Origin: Glaciecola sp049650345
Lineage (GTDB): Bacteria; Pseudomonadota; Gammaproteobacteria; Enterobacterales; Alteromonadaceae
Length of the DNA stretch: 64,000 nt
Assembly (NCBI GenBank): GCA_049650345.1
Contig: JBARZY010000084.1
Location: 1-64,000, forward strand
Reading direction: 5' to 3'
Under the pieces are notes generated by a model. That model worked only from the letters and a program-made list of their open reading frames with translations. It searched no databases and was not told the origin of the DNA. A program made the position numbers and the translations under genes. Below, piece after piece: positions 1-9,275 of this stretch. The stretch's first letter is position 1. Every line of letters starts with the position of its first letter.

Positions 1-996
1 AAACAAGGTGCAAAAGGCATTAAGTTTTTTGGTGCCACCCCTCAAATTATGCAAGCCGCATTAAACGAAGCAAAAAAACAAAACATGGGCACAATGATGC
101 ATCACGCTCAGCTTAATGTTATGCGTATGAATGTACTTGATTCTGCTAGGCTTGGCTTAACTACTATGGAGCATTGGTACGGCCTACCAGAAGCTTTATT
201 TACCGAACAAACGATTCAACATTACCCCGTAAACTATAACTACAATAACGAGCAACATCGTTTTGAAGAAGCTGGTCGTTTGTGGAAACAAGCTGCCCCT
301 AAAGGCTCTAATAAATGGAACGCCGTGCGCGACGAACTAATAGCCCTAGACTTTACGTTAAATCCTACATTAACCATATATCAAGCTAGCCGCGATTTAA
401 TGCGCGAGCGCAATGCCGTATGGCATGATGAGTATACGCTTCCAACGCTATGGGACTTTTTTACACCTAGTCGTTATGCCCATGGCTCATATTGGTTTAA
501 TTGGACCACTCAAAACGAAATCGACTGGAAACAAAACTATTCATTGTGGATGGATTTTTTAAACGACTACAAAAATCACGGCGGTCGCGTAACCACCGGC
601 TCAGACTCAGGTTACATTTATAAAATTTATGGCTTTGGCTACATCGCTGAATTAGAACTTTTGCAAGAAGCGGGATTTACGCCATATGAGGTTATTCAAG
701 CAGCCACCCTAAATGGCGCCGAAGCCCTTGGTATGAGCAACGACATTGGATCAATTGCTATTGGTAAGTTAGCCGACTTTGTGATTACCGAGCAAAACCC
801 ACTAGAGAACTTTAAAACCCTTTATGGCACTGGACACTACCGACTGAACGAACAAAATGAGGCAGTGCGAACCGGCGGCGTAAAATACACCGTCAAAGAT
901 GGTATTGTGTACAATGCAGCCGAACTGCTGCAAGATGTACGAAACATAGTGGCAGAAGCTAAAAAAGCGCCGGCCACCGAATCTACAACCAACTAA
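1..996 (+). CDS. Amidohydrolase family protein, 3' part (5' end outside window)
   Basis: The frame is open from the first base of the window to the TAA at 994-996, giving 331 visible residues; an internal ATG at 49 is probably not the start. The C-terminal half has the look of an imidazolonepropionase/prolidase-like metal-dependent amidohydrolase: TTGSDSG carries the expected metal-site aspartate, followed by AATLNGAEALG and GSIAIGKLADFVI, the usual end of the TIM barrel and return to the composite beta-sandwich. The substrate cannot be told, and the N-terminal HxH metal motif is off the window. It converges on ubiI, and the two stop codons overlap by 3-4 nt with no terminator between them. 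Confidence 0.8.
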   Translation, partial: KQGAKGIKFFGATPQIMQAALNEAKKQNMGTMMHHAQLNVMRMNVLDSARLGLTTMEHWYGLPEALFTEQTIQHYPVNYNYNNEQHRFEEAGRLWKQAAPKGSNKWNAVRDELIALDFTLNPTLTIYQASRDLMRERNAVWHDEYTLPTLWDFFTPSRYAHGSYWFNWTTQNEIDWKQNYSLWMDFLNDYKNHGGRVTTGSDSGYIYKIYGFGYIAELELLQEAGFTPYEVIQAATLNGAEALGMSNDIGSIAIGKLADFVITEQNPLENFKTLYGTGHYRLNEQNEAVRTGGVKYTVKDGIVYNAAELLQDVRNIVAEAKKAPATESTTN

Positions 997-2156
997 CTAG
1001 AGGCCTGCTGAATAAAGAACTGTTTAAGGGGTGACACCTTATTAGCCGTTTGCAGGCCAATATTTCTTACTAGCTTTTTAAAGGCATTGTCGCCATCAAA
1101 TAGCTGTTTAAAGCCTTCCATGGTGGCAATCACTTTAATGGCTTCGGCTTTACGCCAGCGTTCGTACTGTCTGAGCTGTTTGGTTTCGCCCAACAGCTCA
1201 GGCTGCTGTTTAATAAGTCGTAACAAGGCCTCGGCGTCGGCTAAACCTAAGTTAGCGCCTTGCCCCGCTAAAGGATGAATAGTGTGGGCAGCATCACCCA
1301 CTACCGCCACGTGTTTACTCGTCCACTGCCTTGCATACCTCATAGTCAAAGGAATACCGGTGCGCGGCGTGAGCAAACTCACCTTGCCAAAGTGGTTATC
1401 AATGGCCACCTGAAGCGCTTTTTCAAATTCACGCTCAGATAGATTAAGTAAGTCGCTGGCCTTGGTGCTTTGTTGTGAAAACACGATCGACATAGTATTG
1501 GGCTCTGCCAAGGGCAAAAAAGCTAATGGACCAAATGGCGTAAACGCTTGTTTTGCAATATTGCCATGCTCATGCTCAGTGCGCACATTGGCCACAATTG
1601 CAGTGTGATCATAATCCCAGTAGGTGTGTTTAAATGCAAAGGCTTTGCGCACTAAGCTGTGGGCGCCATCAGCACCAATAAGTAACTTTGTGCGTAACAC
1701 CTTGCTACTCTCAAGCTTAAGCTCAGCGCATTGATCATCACTTTGCATGTGGGTAATGTGCTGTTCAAAATAATGCTGAATGGATGAGTACGTTTGGCAT
1801 TGTTTATACAAGGCGTGATTTACTTGGTCGTTTTCAACAATATGCCCTAGATGATCGGCATTCATTTCTTGAGCGGTAAACTCAATATTGCCAAAGCCGT
1901 TATGATCCCATACTTGCATACCCCTATACGCCTGCTTGCGTTGAATATGCTGCCACGCACCCAACGATGTTAGTAAAGATTCACTTGCGGCACTTATAGC
2001 GCTAACTCTAGCTGAAAACGCGTCATTTTGATTAACATCAGGTGCCATTTGTTTATCAACTACAGCCACACTGTGGCCGGCTTGTGCCAAGCCTAACGCT
2101 AGCGCCTGCCCTACTATACCAGCTCCTACTATTACTGCGTCGTACTGGCTATTCAT
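993..2156 (-). CDS. ubiI: UbiI/VisC-type FAD-dependent ubiquinone hydroxylase
   Basis: A 387-residue flavoprotein monooxygenase of the UbiH/UbiF/UbiI/COQ6 family, which hydroxylates the ring of ubiquinone precursors with O2 and NAD(P)H. The N-terminal Rossmann motif GAGIVG (residues 11-16) binds ADP of FAD, and GDAAHTIHPLAGQGANLG (from residue 287) is the second FAD motif with the family's HPLAGQG signature. Its place directly after ubiH in the ygfB-pepP-ubiH order is that of visC/ubiI (C5 hydroxylase) in other gammaproteobacteria. Sequence alone does not separate UbiI from UbiF, so the symbol rests on context. The gap to ubiH is 24 nt, so it is probably cotranscribed. Confidence 0.88.
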   Translation of the reverse strand: MNSQYDAVIVGAGIVGQALALGLAQAGHSVAVVDKQMAPDVNQNDAFSARVSAISAASESLLTSLGAWQHIQRKQAYRGMQVWDHNGFGNIEFTAQEMNADHLGHIVENDQVNHALYKQCQTYSSIQHYFEQHITHMQSDDQCAELKLESSKVLRTKLLIGADGAHSLVRKAFAFKHTYWDYDHTAIVANVRTEHEHGNIAKQAFTPFGPLAFLPLAEPNTMSIVFSQQSTKASDLLNLSEREFEKALQVAIDNHFGKVSLLTPRTGIPLTMRYARQWTSKHVAVVGDAAHTIHPLAGQGANLGLADAEALLRLIKQQPELLGETKQLRQYERWRKAEAIKVIATMEGFKQLFDGDNAFKKLVRNIGLQTANKVSPLKQFFIQQASS

Positions 2157-2180
2157 GTGTGTTATTTCACCTATGGTTAA

Positions 2181-3479
2181 CTAGCGATTACCCATAGCAA
2201 ACTGCGCAAATGCGCGCTTACTAGCAGGGATATGATTCATAATATGCAAGCCTGCATTGCGACCAACCACCATTGGCCAATACTGGTTTGAAAACACACT
2301 TACCAAGGTATTTGTTGCGCCAATGGTAAGCGCTTTGTCTTGTTTACGCATGGCGTTGTATGCCTGCAGGCTACTGTGACAACCTACATCGGCATAATTG
2401 CCAATAGTTTGCACTGCATCAAATACATCTCTAATTCCCAAATTAAAGCCTTGCCCAGCTATGGGATGCAGCGCTTGTGCGGCATTGCCAATGCACAACG
2501 CTCGGTGCTGCGTAAAACTATGGGTAGTTACTAAGCGTAACGGGTAGCTATGCACCTTACTGTGGTTTTCAATTCGCCCTAATCTATAGCCAAATAAGTC
2601 GTTAAGTGTTTGCATGAAAGCGGCACTTGAAAGCGACAAAGCGCTTTCAAGCTTACTATCATTCATGCACCACACTACCGACATAGTGCGGTTATTTTGC
2701 GCGTTGTTTTGGGAAGTAAACATGGGTAAAAACGCCAACGGCCCTTGGCTAGTAAAACGCTCAAAGGCCATGCCTTTGTGCGGCAACTGCACGGTTACAT
2801 TAGTAATCAAGGCACTTTGCTCATAGTCATGTATCTTTTGCTGAAAGCCCAACATGCTAGCCGTGCTTGACTGCGCGCCATCACTTACTAACACTAACTT
2901 TGCACGAATACTCGGATAACTATCGCTATTCGCATGCTCGTGCGCTGATTGCAAATCAATATGATGATATGCTTGATGGGGCGTTATTGCGCTAATGCGT
3001 GCCGGATAAATATAATGAACGTTAGCGGCCTGTTTTACTTGGCTAAGCAAGTATTCGCCTAATTCGCTTATGGCCACTACCTTGCCTAACAATTGCGATA
3101 GCGTTTTCCCCCACGGCTGGTTTGCTGCGTTTACATGAAGTGAGTTAGCGGTGTCTTGAGCGGCACTAAGATGTACTTTACCGACATGACCACGGTCGCT
3201 TACGTGAATATCCGTAATAGCCTCACCGGCAATATCAGACGTGTTCACTCCTAGCTGCTCAAGCATTACCAGTGATTGTTTAGATAAGGCTATTACGCGC
3301 GCATCAAACCCGCCATGGCCTGATTGAGTACTGTTGGTAATATGCGTCGGCGCACCTGCTTCAACTAAGGCTATTTTTAAATGTGGGTAGCGGCTTAATG
3401 CCAATGCAGCTAAGCAGCCCGACACACCACCACCACTAATCACAACATCGTATTCAGCAGGTACTTGTGTGCTATCCAT
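2181..3479 (-). CDS. ubiH: UbiH, 2-octaprenyl-6-methoxyphenol hydroxylase
   Basis: A 432-residue paralogue of the neighbouring UbiI, somewhat longer than E. coli UbiH (392). The FAD-binding GGGVSG lies at residues 16-21. The second FAD motif reads GNAAQALHPIAGQGFNLG (from residue 331); the GN in place of the usual GD, followed by AAQ and LHP, is a hallmark of UbiH and separates it from UbiI/UbiF. It acts in aerobic ubiquinone synthesis (C4 hydroxylation in E. coli). It sits 17 nt after pepP and 24 nt before ubiI, the conserved pepP-ubiH-ubiI order. Confidence 0.93.
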   Translation of the reverse strand: MDSTQVPAEYDVVISGGGVSGCLAALALSRYPHLKIALVEAGAPTHITNSTQSGHGGFDARVIALSKQSLVMLEQLGVNTSDIAGEAITDIHVSDRGHVGKVHLSAAQDTANSLHVNAANQPWGKTLSQLLGKVVAISELGEYLLSQVKQAANVHYIYPARISAITPHQAYHHIDLQSAHEHANSDSYPSIRAKLVLVSDGAQSSTASMLGFQQKIHDYEQSALITNVTVQLPHKGMAFERFTSQGPLAFLPMFTSQNNAQNNRTMSVVWCMNDSKLESALSLSSAAFMQTLNDLFGYRLGRIENHSKVHSYPLRLVTTHSFTQHRALCIGNAAQALHPIAGQGFNLGIRDVFDAVQTIGNYADVGCHSSLQAYNAMRKQDKALTIGATNTLVSVFSNQYWPMVVGRNAGLHIMNHIPASKRAFAQFAMGNR

Positions 3480-3496
3480 ACAGTAGTCTCAATGGC

Positions 3497-4906
3497 TTAA
3501 TTTTGGCGAGAAGCCATTAAAGCTTCAATGTCGGCAATCGTTTTAGGGACTTTTTGCGTGAGCACTTTATTGCCGGTGTCGGTGATCACAATGTTGTCTT
3601 CAATACGTACACCAATACCCTTGTATTGTTCGGGTGCTTCGGCGTTTTCAGCTATATAAATGCCGGGCTCTACGGTCATTACAATACCGGGTTTAAGCGG
3701 TGCGTCTTGCATTGGGCTATTCGGTTGAGTTGATGAAGGCATTTTATAGTTACCCACATCGTGCACATCTAAGCCTAAGTAATGTCCTAAGCCATGCATG
3801 AAAAACGACTTATGCGCCTCGCGTTTTATGCATGCTTCTATGTCGCCATGCAAAATACCTAAATCGAGTAAGCCTTGGGTAATAATACGAACGGCGATAT
3901 CCATGGCATCGCCAATGCAATTGCCTGGCACAAGTACATCTATACTGGCAAGTTGCGCATCAAGCACCAATTGGTATATTTCGCGTTGAGCATCACTAAA
4001 GGTGCCATTAACTGGGAATGTGCGGGTAATGTCAGCTGCATAGCCGTTAAACTCTGATCCAGCGTCAATTAGCACTAAATCACCACTGTTAAGCGCATCG
4101 GCATTTTCAGTGTAATGCAATATACACGCATTATTGCCACTGCCTACAATAGTATTGTAAGCCGCAAAACGTGCACCTTGCATAGCAAAGCTATGTAAAA
4201 TGCAAGCCTCTAGCTGATATTCAAACACGCCTGGCTCACATAGCTGCATGGCATTCATATGTGCAGTGCACGAAATATTAGCGCTTTGTTGCATAATGGC
4301 AAGCTCGGCCGGCGACTTAATTAGCCGCATAGCATGGATCAGGCCACTAACATCTACTATGCTAGTGGGTGCTTGCATAGATTGTTTTGGCGCTTTGTTA
4401 ACCACATGCAATGCCCCTTGTACAATAGTGTCGGCATTGGCATTTGCACCCAGTTGATAATACAAATATGCATGGGCGTTTAATAACGCGGGCAACACCT
4501 CTTCAATGTCATCAATACTATAGGCAACGTCAACACCTAACACACTTGGCGCCGCATCAACGCCTAAACGCCGGCCATGCCAAATTTCGGCGCTTTCGTC
4601 TTTTGGACGCACAAACATCGCGGAACTTACCGCACCGTCGTCATCATCGCCTAAGTGGGTAAGCAATTCAGCCTGATTAGACAATATCAAAAATGCATCG
4701 GGTTCGTTAAAGCCCGTTAAATAAAAGAAATCGCTGTTTTGTCTAAAGTGATATTCAGTATCGTTACTGCGCACCACTTCTTGTGCAGCAGGTATCACAG
4801 CAATTGCATTTGCGGGCAATTGTGCCAATAAACGCTGTCTGCGCGAGACAAACTCTTGTTCGCTCATAATAAGGTTGTTGCTGGGCAAGGTAGATGAATA
4901 TGGCAT
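3497..4906 (-). CDS. pepP: Xaa-Pro aminopeptidase PepP
   Basis: A 469-residue M24B metallopeptidase that removes an N-terminal residue preceding proline. The N-terminal creatinase-like domain begins near FVSRRQRLL. The catalytic pita-bread domain shows the dinuclear Mn ligands in order: IDAGSEFNGYAADITRTFP (two aspartates), FFMHGLGHYLGLDVHD (histidine), MTVEPGIY and GVRIEDN (two glutamates). I chose ATG 4906 because AAGGTG lies just upstream; GTG 4912 and ATG 4867 are alternatives. It follows ygfB by 7 nt. Length exceeds E. coli PepP (441) mainly through the N-terminal tail and an insert near HDVGNYKMP. Confidence 0.94.
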   Translation of the reverse strand: MPYSSTLPSNNLIMSEQEFVSRRQRLLAQLPANAIAVIPAAQEVVRSNDTEYHFRQNSDFFYLTGFNEPDAFLILSNQAELLTHLGDDDDGAVSSAMFVRPKDESAEIWHGRRLGVDAAPSVLGVDVAYSIDDIEEVLPALLNAHAYLYYQLGANANADTIVQGALHVVNKAPKQSMQAPTSIVDVSGLIHAMRLIKSPAELAIMQQSANISCTAHMNAMQLCEPGVFEYQLEACILHSFAMQGARFAAYNTIVGSGNNACILHYTENADALNSGDLVLIDAGSEFNGYAADITRTFPVNGTFSDAQREIYQLVLDAQLASIDVLVPGNCIGDAMDIAVRIITQGLLDLGILHGDIEACIKREAHKSFFMHGLGHYLGLDVHDVGNYKMPSSTQPNSPMQDAPLKPGIVMTVEPGIYIAENAEAPEQYKGIGVRIEDNIVITDTGNKVLTQKVPKTIADIEALMASRQN

Positions 4907-4913
4907 AGTCACC

Positions 4914-5504
4914 TTAGTGTATTACAGGCGATTGTTGGCGCGAATCAATGAGCGACTTACCCATTTCGTTAAAGCATAACATTGCACTTATACGCACATA
5001 CTCTATTACTTCAAAAAAGGCTTGTTCAGATTCTTCGTTCTCTTCCATGGCCTCGTCAAGCTTGGCTATTTGGGTGAAATCTTCAAGTGCTTCTTTGGCT
5101 TCATCGGAACAATTAGTTAGGTCGTTTTGATGCATACCAAAACCTAGTAAGAAACCTTGAACCCAATTTACCAAAGCTTCGCCGCGCTGATTAATAGACG
5201 CGTTGTCATTTGGCAAACACATACTTAAGGCAAAATCGGCCTCAATAAATTGCTGACATGTTTGGTTAAATAACAAATCAATAATATTTTGTGCATTAGG
5301 CGCTAAGGTATCGCCTTGGTTAATGACATCGGCCAGCGCGCTTACCCAATCTTTGTCGTCAATATTCATGCCGCCAGCAAGCATGCCGCATAAAATACCA
5401 TGTACTTCAGCCGCATCTACAATTACGTTTTGGGCTTGTAATACACTGCTAATGTTTTCGTAACTTAGCTTATCGCTATCGCTTGATAAAGTTGAATTGC
5501 TCAC
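4914..5504 (-). CDS. ygfB: YgfB/UPF0149 family protein
   Basis: The 196-residue product resembles the UPF0149 (YgfB/YecA) family: acidic, helical, with HGILCGMLAGG and WVQGFLLGFG motifs. Its biochemical role is not established in most species; in Pseudomonas it has been linked to ampicillin-resistance regulation. The frame stays open upstream to 5675, but the extra 57 residues are low-complexity and unlike the family. I place the start at the GTG at 5504, with AGAG upstream and an N-terminus SNSTLSSDS that matches family length. It is first in the ygfB-pepP-ubiH-ubiI operon. In most relatives zapA stands divergently upstream; here it does not. Confidence 0.87.
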   Translation of the reverse strand: MSNSTLSSDSDKLSYENISSVLQAQNVIVDAAEVHGILCGMLAGGMNIDDKDWVSALADVINQGDTLAPNAQNIIDLLFNQTCQQFIEADFALSMCLPNDNASINQRGEALVNWVQGFLLGFGMHQNDLTNCSDEAKEALEDFTQIAKLDEAMEENEESEQAFFEVIEYVRISAMLCFNEMGKSLIDSRQQSPVIH

Positions 5505-5741
5505 GTAATACTCTCTGCATTTATTTGCATAACATAGTATCAAAACTACCGTTGCTTTAAAACTAAATGCCGCGTAATTGCCTAGCTCTCTGGTGCTTAG
5601 CAAATTATAGGGGTAAAGCATAACTGCCAGTATTGTTTTGTTCACACGCTTATGGGCAAACTGATTGGCAACCAAGATTGCTTTAATGTAATATGCGCAG
5701 TCGTAGCGAAATGACGCAAGCTGTTATTTGCTAATGACTAT

Positions 5742-5923
5742 GCTTCCTGAGGTGTTTGCTAGTTCGCTTCATGTTCCTGGCCGATGCTTTAAACCCAGGA
5801 AGTTGATTCCACTGCTATTGTGTAAGCTCGGCTCGTATCGAGAAACCTACGGCAGTGATGATACTTCCACCGTGCACATGTCGGCGCACGGACGATAAGC
5901 GCACGGCGGCATTTTGGGAAGCC
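5742..5923 (+). ncRNA. ssrS: 6S RNA
   Basis: 6S RNA binds sigma70-RNA polymerase by mimicking an open promoter. The terminal stem is visible: GCTTCC at 5742-5747 pairs with GGAAGC at 5917-5922. The 5' arm TTCCTGAGGTGTTTGCTAGTTCG resembles the E. coli 5' end (CTCTGAGATGTTCGCAAGCG), and GCTCGGCTCGTATCGAGAAACC near 5828 matches the conserved GCTCGGTCCGTCCGAGAAGCC segment. The 3' part GCGCACGGCGGCATTTTGGGAAG matches CGGCGGCATCTCGGAG. Its position between ygfB and fau (ygfA) is the conserved one, although two extra genes now separate it from fau. Ends are approximate by a few bases. Confidence 0.92.
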
Positions 5924-5991
5924 CCTATTCTATAAGCTAAGCATAACTGCTTGGTGTACAACACTCACAACAACGTACTATGAGGCAATAA

Positions 5992-6894
5992 ATGGCTATT
6001 TATAATTTTGGTTCAATCAACATTGACCATGTGTATTTGGTTCCTCATTTTGTAACACCTGGCGAAACCTTATCAGCAAGCAACTATCAATCGGTGCTGG
6101 GCGGTAAAGGGGCAAACCAGTCTATAGCCTGTGCCCAAGCTGGCGCCGATGTAAAACATGTTGGCACAGTACACGAAAACGACATGACCTTTGTGAATAC
6201 TATTCGCGAAGCTGGTGTTGATTGTCAGTACATTACCTTGCAAAGCACCACCCCTACAGGACACGCAATTATTCAGGTTTCATCTTCTGGCGAAAACGCC
6301 ATTGTATTGTACGCAGGTGCTAACCATAGCTTGCAGTCACAAACGGTGAATAATATTTTACATAATGCAAGGCCTAGTGATTGGGTGTTACTGCAAAACG
6401 AAACGAACGCAATTGACGAGATCATTAACGAGGCAGCGAAAAAAGGGGTCCCCATTGCGTTTAACCCTGCTCCAATGACGGCAGACACTGCCAAATTACC
6501 TCTTGAAAAAGTGGCCTTACTGATACTCAACGAAGTGGAAGCCATGCAGCTTACGCAAACACAAGATATCCCCCAAGCAATTGTAGCGCTTAACACACAA
6601 TATCCCAATACCAAGGTCATTCTTACTTTAGGTAAAGCCGGTGTGTGTTATTTGCACGCAGGTAAGCGTATTGATGTTGCCGGATTTACCGTTGAGGCTA
6701 TTGACACTACCGCGGCAGGCGATACTTTTACCGGTTATTTTTTAGCTAACTACATTAGCCTTGCTGATAAACACGCACCACAACAAGCACTAAAAACAGC
6801 GTGTGCAGCTGCCGCTATTGCGGTAACGCGTGCAGGGGCCGCGCCCTCTATACCGCAAGCGAGTGAAGTTGACGCCTTTTTGGCCGCGCAATAA
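5992..6894 (+). CDS. Ribokinase-like PfkB-family sugar kinase
   Basis: A 300-residue PfkB/ribokinase fold protein. GGKGANQS at residues 37-44 is the sugar-binding signature 1, and DTTAAGDTFTGYF at 238-250 is signature 2 with the catalytic base D244 and the anion hole. Together with the nucleoside hydrolase 29 nt downstream, phosphorylation of ribose released from nucleosides is the natural role, so rbsK is likely. The family also contains adenosine and fructose kinases, so the substrate is inferred. A GAGG ribosome site precedes the ATG. The gene lies between the 6S gene and fau, where relatives usually have nothing. Confidence 0.87.
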   Translation: MAIYNFGSINIDHVYLVPHFVTPGETLSASNYQSVLGGKGANQSIACAQAGADVKHVGTVHENDMTFVNTIREAGVDCQYITLQSTTPTGHAIIQVSSSGENAIVLYAGANHSLQSQTVNNILHNARPSDWVLLQNETNAIDEIINEAAKKGVPIAFNPAPMTADTAKLPLEKVALLILNEVEAMQLTQTQDIPQAIVALNTQYPNTKVILTLGKAGVCYLHAGKRIDVAGFTVEAIDTTAAGDTFTGYFLANYISLADKHAPQQALKTACAAAAIAVTRAGAAPSIPQASEVDAFLAAQ

Positions 6895-6923
6895 GCGCGC
6901 CTATCTCTATTTGGAAGACCAAC

Positions 6924-7865
6924 ATGACACATAAAATTATTCTTGATACCGACCCGGGTATCGATGATGCGATGGCTATTTTCTTTGCATTTCAAGCCAA
7001 AGAAATTGATGTACTTGGACTCACCACGGTATACGGTAACGTACCCGTTGAAATGGCCGCACAAAATGCCCTTACGCTAGTAGACCTCGCCGGAAAAGAC
7101 ATTCCTGTATGTAAAGGCGTAGCACGTCCTTGGGTAGGTCCTGAGTCAACTTATGCTCATTTTGTGCATGGCGATGACGGCTTCGGCAACATAAATCACC
7201 CACCGTCAAAACGCGCATTAGATCCCCGTTCTTCAGCCCAATTTATAGTTGATATGGCACGTGAATACCCAGGTGAAATCACCTTGGTAGCCGTTGGCCC
7301 ATTAGGTAATTTAGCCTTAGCGTTGCGCTTAGAGCCCGAGCTACCAAAACTGATAAAAGCAGTCAACATTATGGGCGGAAACGCCTTTGTACCGGGTAAT
7401 GTTACGCCTGTTGCAGAAGCTAATATTTGGAATGACGCCCATGCAGCTGCAATTGTGTTTGACGCCGACTGGACCGTTAACATGTTTGGCTTAGATGTAA
7501 CATATGACGTACCATTTTCACCGCAATTTATTGATACCCTTGCCGACGTTAATCCGACCATGGGCGGATTTGTGGCGAAAGCATCCCAGTTTTATATGGA
7601 ATTTTATTCACAAGGCAAAGAGCAGCAAGTGTGCTTTTTTCATGATGCGTATCCACTTGCGTATATTATGCAACCCTCGTTATTTGAGATGACGCCTGGC
7701 CATATGCGCGTTGGTACCGGCGAGCTTGACCGCGGCCAAACCGCTTTTGCACCGCTTAACAGCACGCCAAGTCCATTGTGGCTAGAAGCCCAACAGGCTA
7801 ACGTGGCAACAAAGGTTGATCACAATTCTTTAACCGAACTATTTGTTAGCACTTACGCTTTGTAG
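6924..7865 (+). CDS. Inosine-uridine-type nucleoside hydrolase
   Basis: A 313-residue nucleoside N-ribohydrolase that cleaves ribonucleosides to base and ribose. The N-terminal calcium-binding signature DTDPGIDDAMA (residues 8-18) is intact, including D10, D14 and D15. Further family landmarks are MGGN in the middle, EANIWNDAHAAAIVF and the late HDAYPLA segment with an active-site histidine and aspartate. Substrate preference (purine, pyrimidine or both) cannot be read. It forms a two-gene salvage unit with the ribokinase-like gene: base release followed by ribose phosphorylation. RpiA, two genes downstream, would pass ribose-5-phosphate to central metabolism. Confidence 0.93.
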   Translation: MTHKIILDTDPGIDDAMAIFFAFQAKEIDVLGLTTVYGNVPVEMAAQNALTLVDLAGKDIPVCKGVARPWVGPESTYAHFVHGDDGFGNINHPPSKRALDPRSSAQFIVDMAREYPGEITLVAVGPLGNLALALRLEPELPKLIKAVNIMGGNAFVPGNVTPVAEANIWNDAHAAAIVFDADWTVNMFGLDVTYDVPFSPQFIDTLADVNPTMGGFVAKASQFYMEFYSQGKEQQVCFFHDAYPLAYIMQPSLFEMTPGHMRVGTGELDRGQTAFAPLNSTPSPLWLEAQQANVATKVDHNSLTELFVSTYAL

Positions 7866-7889
7866 GAAACACAACGGTTAATCGCAACC

Positions 7890-8498
7890 ATGAACACACA
7901 TACCGCTGAGCAACGACAAGCTATACGTAGCACATTTCGCCAACGTCGAAACAGTTTGTCGTTGTTGCAGCAACAGCAGGCAAGCCGTGAACTGGTTAGC
8001 CAAGCCTCAAAACACCATATATTCACAAACAAACAGCGCATTGCAATTTACTTAACCAACGACGGCGAATTGTGCACCCAAGCACTGATTCAACATTTGT
8101 GGGACAGACATATTGAAGTGTATTTGCCCGTGCTGCATCCTTTCAGTAAAGGGCACTTGGTCTTTTTACGCTACAACAGCACTACTCCCATGCGCAATAA
8201 TCGCTTCGGTATTGCTGAGCCGCTGCTAAATGTTAGTAATTTATGCCCTGTTAGCCAGCTTGATATTATATTTACACCGCTAGTAGCATTTGACGAACAA
8301 GGCAATCGTCTTGGAATGGGCGGTGGCTTTTATGATCGCACATTGGCACAGCTACAAAATTGTGCTCAACCAAACATTATTGGGCTGGCGCACGATGTAC
8401 AAAAAACATTATCATTACCCAAGGAAACGTGGGATATTCCATTGCCACGTATTTTAACGCCAAGCCAACTATATTCGTTTACAGAGACCAACACATGA
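7890..8498 (+). CDS. fau: 5-formyltetrahydrofolate cyclo-ligase
   Basis: A 202-residue enzyme that converts 5-formyl-THF with ATP to 5,10-methenyl-THF, recycling a folate dead-end. The family's phosphate-binding motif GGGFYDRTL starts near residue 144, with RQAIRSTFRQRRNSLS at the N-terminus supplying basic ATP-binding residues. This is ygfA, the conserved neighbour of the 6S gene. It overlaps rpiA by the ATGA at 8495-8498, so the two are translationally coupled. Confidence 0.92.
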   Translation: MNTHTAEQRQAIRSTFRQRRNSLSLLQQQQASRELVSQASKHHIFTNKQRIAIYLTNDGELCTQALIQHLWDRHIEVYLPVLHPFSKGHLVFLRYNSTTPMRNNRFGIAEPLLNVSNLCPVSQLDIIFTPLVAFDEQGNRLGMGGGFYDRTLAQLQNCAQPNIIGLAHDVQKTLSLPKETWDIPLPRILTPSQLYSFTETNT

Positions 8499-9160
8499 GC
8501 ACACTTAGCCAAGATCAAAAAAAGCAAGCCGCCGCAGAAGCCGCAATAGAGTATGTACGCAATGACGCCATAGTGGGCGTGGGTACTGGGTCAACGGTTA
8601 ACTATTTTATTGATGCCCTAGCGACGCAGAAGCATCGTATTAAAGGAGCGGTATCAAGCTCTAACGAATCAACCAAACGCCTAAAGGCCCATGGCATTGA
8701 GGTATTTGACTTAAACGAAGTAGACAACCTTGATATATATGTAGATGGTGCCGACGAAATTACCGAGCACAAGCACATGATTAAAGGCGGTGGTGCAGCG
8801 CTTACTCGTGAAAAAATAGTATCGGCAGTGGCAAAAACCTTTGTTTGTATTATTGACGACACAAAAACTGTACCCGTACTTGGCAAATTTCCACTACCCG
8901 TTGAAGTGATACCATTGGCGCGTTCTTATGTTGCTCGTGAAATGGTGAAGCTGGGCGGCGACCCGGTATATCGCCAAGGTGTGGTAACCGACAACGGCAA
9001 TCATATTATTGATGTTCACAACTTGCATATAATTAATCCAACCGAACTAGAGAGTACCATTAATCAAATAGTGGGCGTAGTCACTAATGGCTTGTTTGCT
9101 CATCGCGGCGCAAATGTAGTGCTTACTGGCACTAACACCGGCGTACAAAAAATTCAGTAA
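8495..9160 (+). CDS. rpiA: Ribose-5-phosphate isomerase A
   Basis: A 221-residue enzyme interconverting ribose-5-phosphate and ribulose-5-phosphate in the pentose phosphate pathway; E. coli RpiA is 219. Motifs seen are GTGSTVNYFI (from 30), DGADE (84-88) and KGGGAALTREK (97-107), which includes the catalytic glutamate. The open frame runs back to 8360, but the ATG at 8495 gives the family N-terminus and the ATGA coupling with fau. Downstream lie a small hairpin and the serA control region. Confidence 0.96.
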   Translation: MSTLSQDQKKQAAAEAAIEYVRNDAIVGVGTGSTVNYFIDALATQKHRIKGAVSSSNESTKRLKAHGIEVFDLNEVDNLDIYVDGADEITEHKHMIKGGGAALTREKIVSAVAKTFVCIIDDTKTVPVLGKFPLPVEVIPLARSYVAREMVKLGGDPVYRQGVVTDNGNHIIDVHNLHIINPTELESTINQIVGVVTNGLFAHRGANVVLTGTNTGVQKIQ

Positions 9161-9196
9161 ATCACCTGTGATTACATGCATATAATGAATATACAG

Positions 9197-9216
9197 GCAG
9201 TATGCTTAAATACTGC
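9197..9216 (+). other. Small stem-loop between rpiA and serA
   Basis: GCAGTAT pairs with ATACTGC around a short AT-rich loop. No long U-run follows, so it is a weak terminator at best. It lies 37 nt after rpiA and about 44 nt before the MetJ-type boxes, so it could separate the rpiA and serA transcripts or fold in a serA leader. Confidence 0.4.
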
Positions 9217-9259
9217 TTGCTAAACAGTGAATTTTTGATATCTTTCAAGCTCTTCAATT

Positions 9260-9275
9260 AGACGTCTAGATGTCT
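9260..9275. promoter_or_regulatory. Tandem MetJ-type met boxes before serA
   Basis: The 16 bases AGACGTCTAGATGTCT are two adjacent 8-bp met boxes: the first is a perfect AGACGTCT and the second differs at one base. MetJ with S-adenosylmethionine binds tandem 8-bp boxes of this consensus. The site ends 32 nt before the serA ATG. It overlaps a possible -10 (TTAGAC, 9258-9263) spaced 17 nt from TTGATA (9235-9240), a layout that fits repression. That serA is a MetJ target here is inference. Confidence 0.68.

Noticed and set aside
5505..5675. N-terminal extension of YgfB to 5675, or a zapA remnant
   Set aside because: The 57 codons show neither YgfB nor ZapA character, and a good GTG start lies at 5504.
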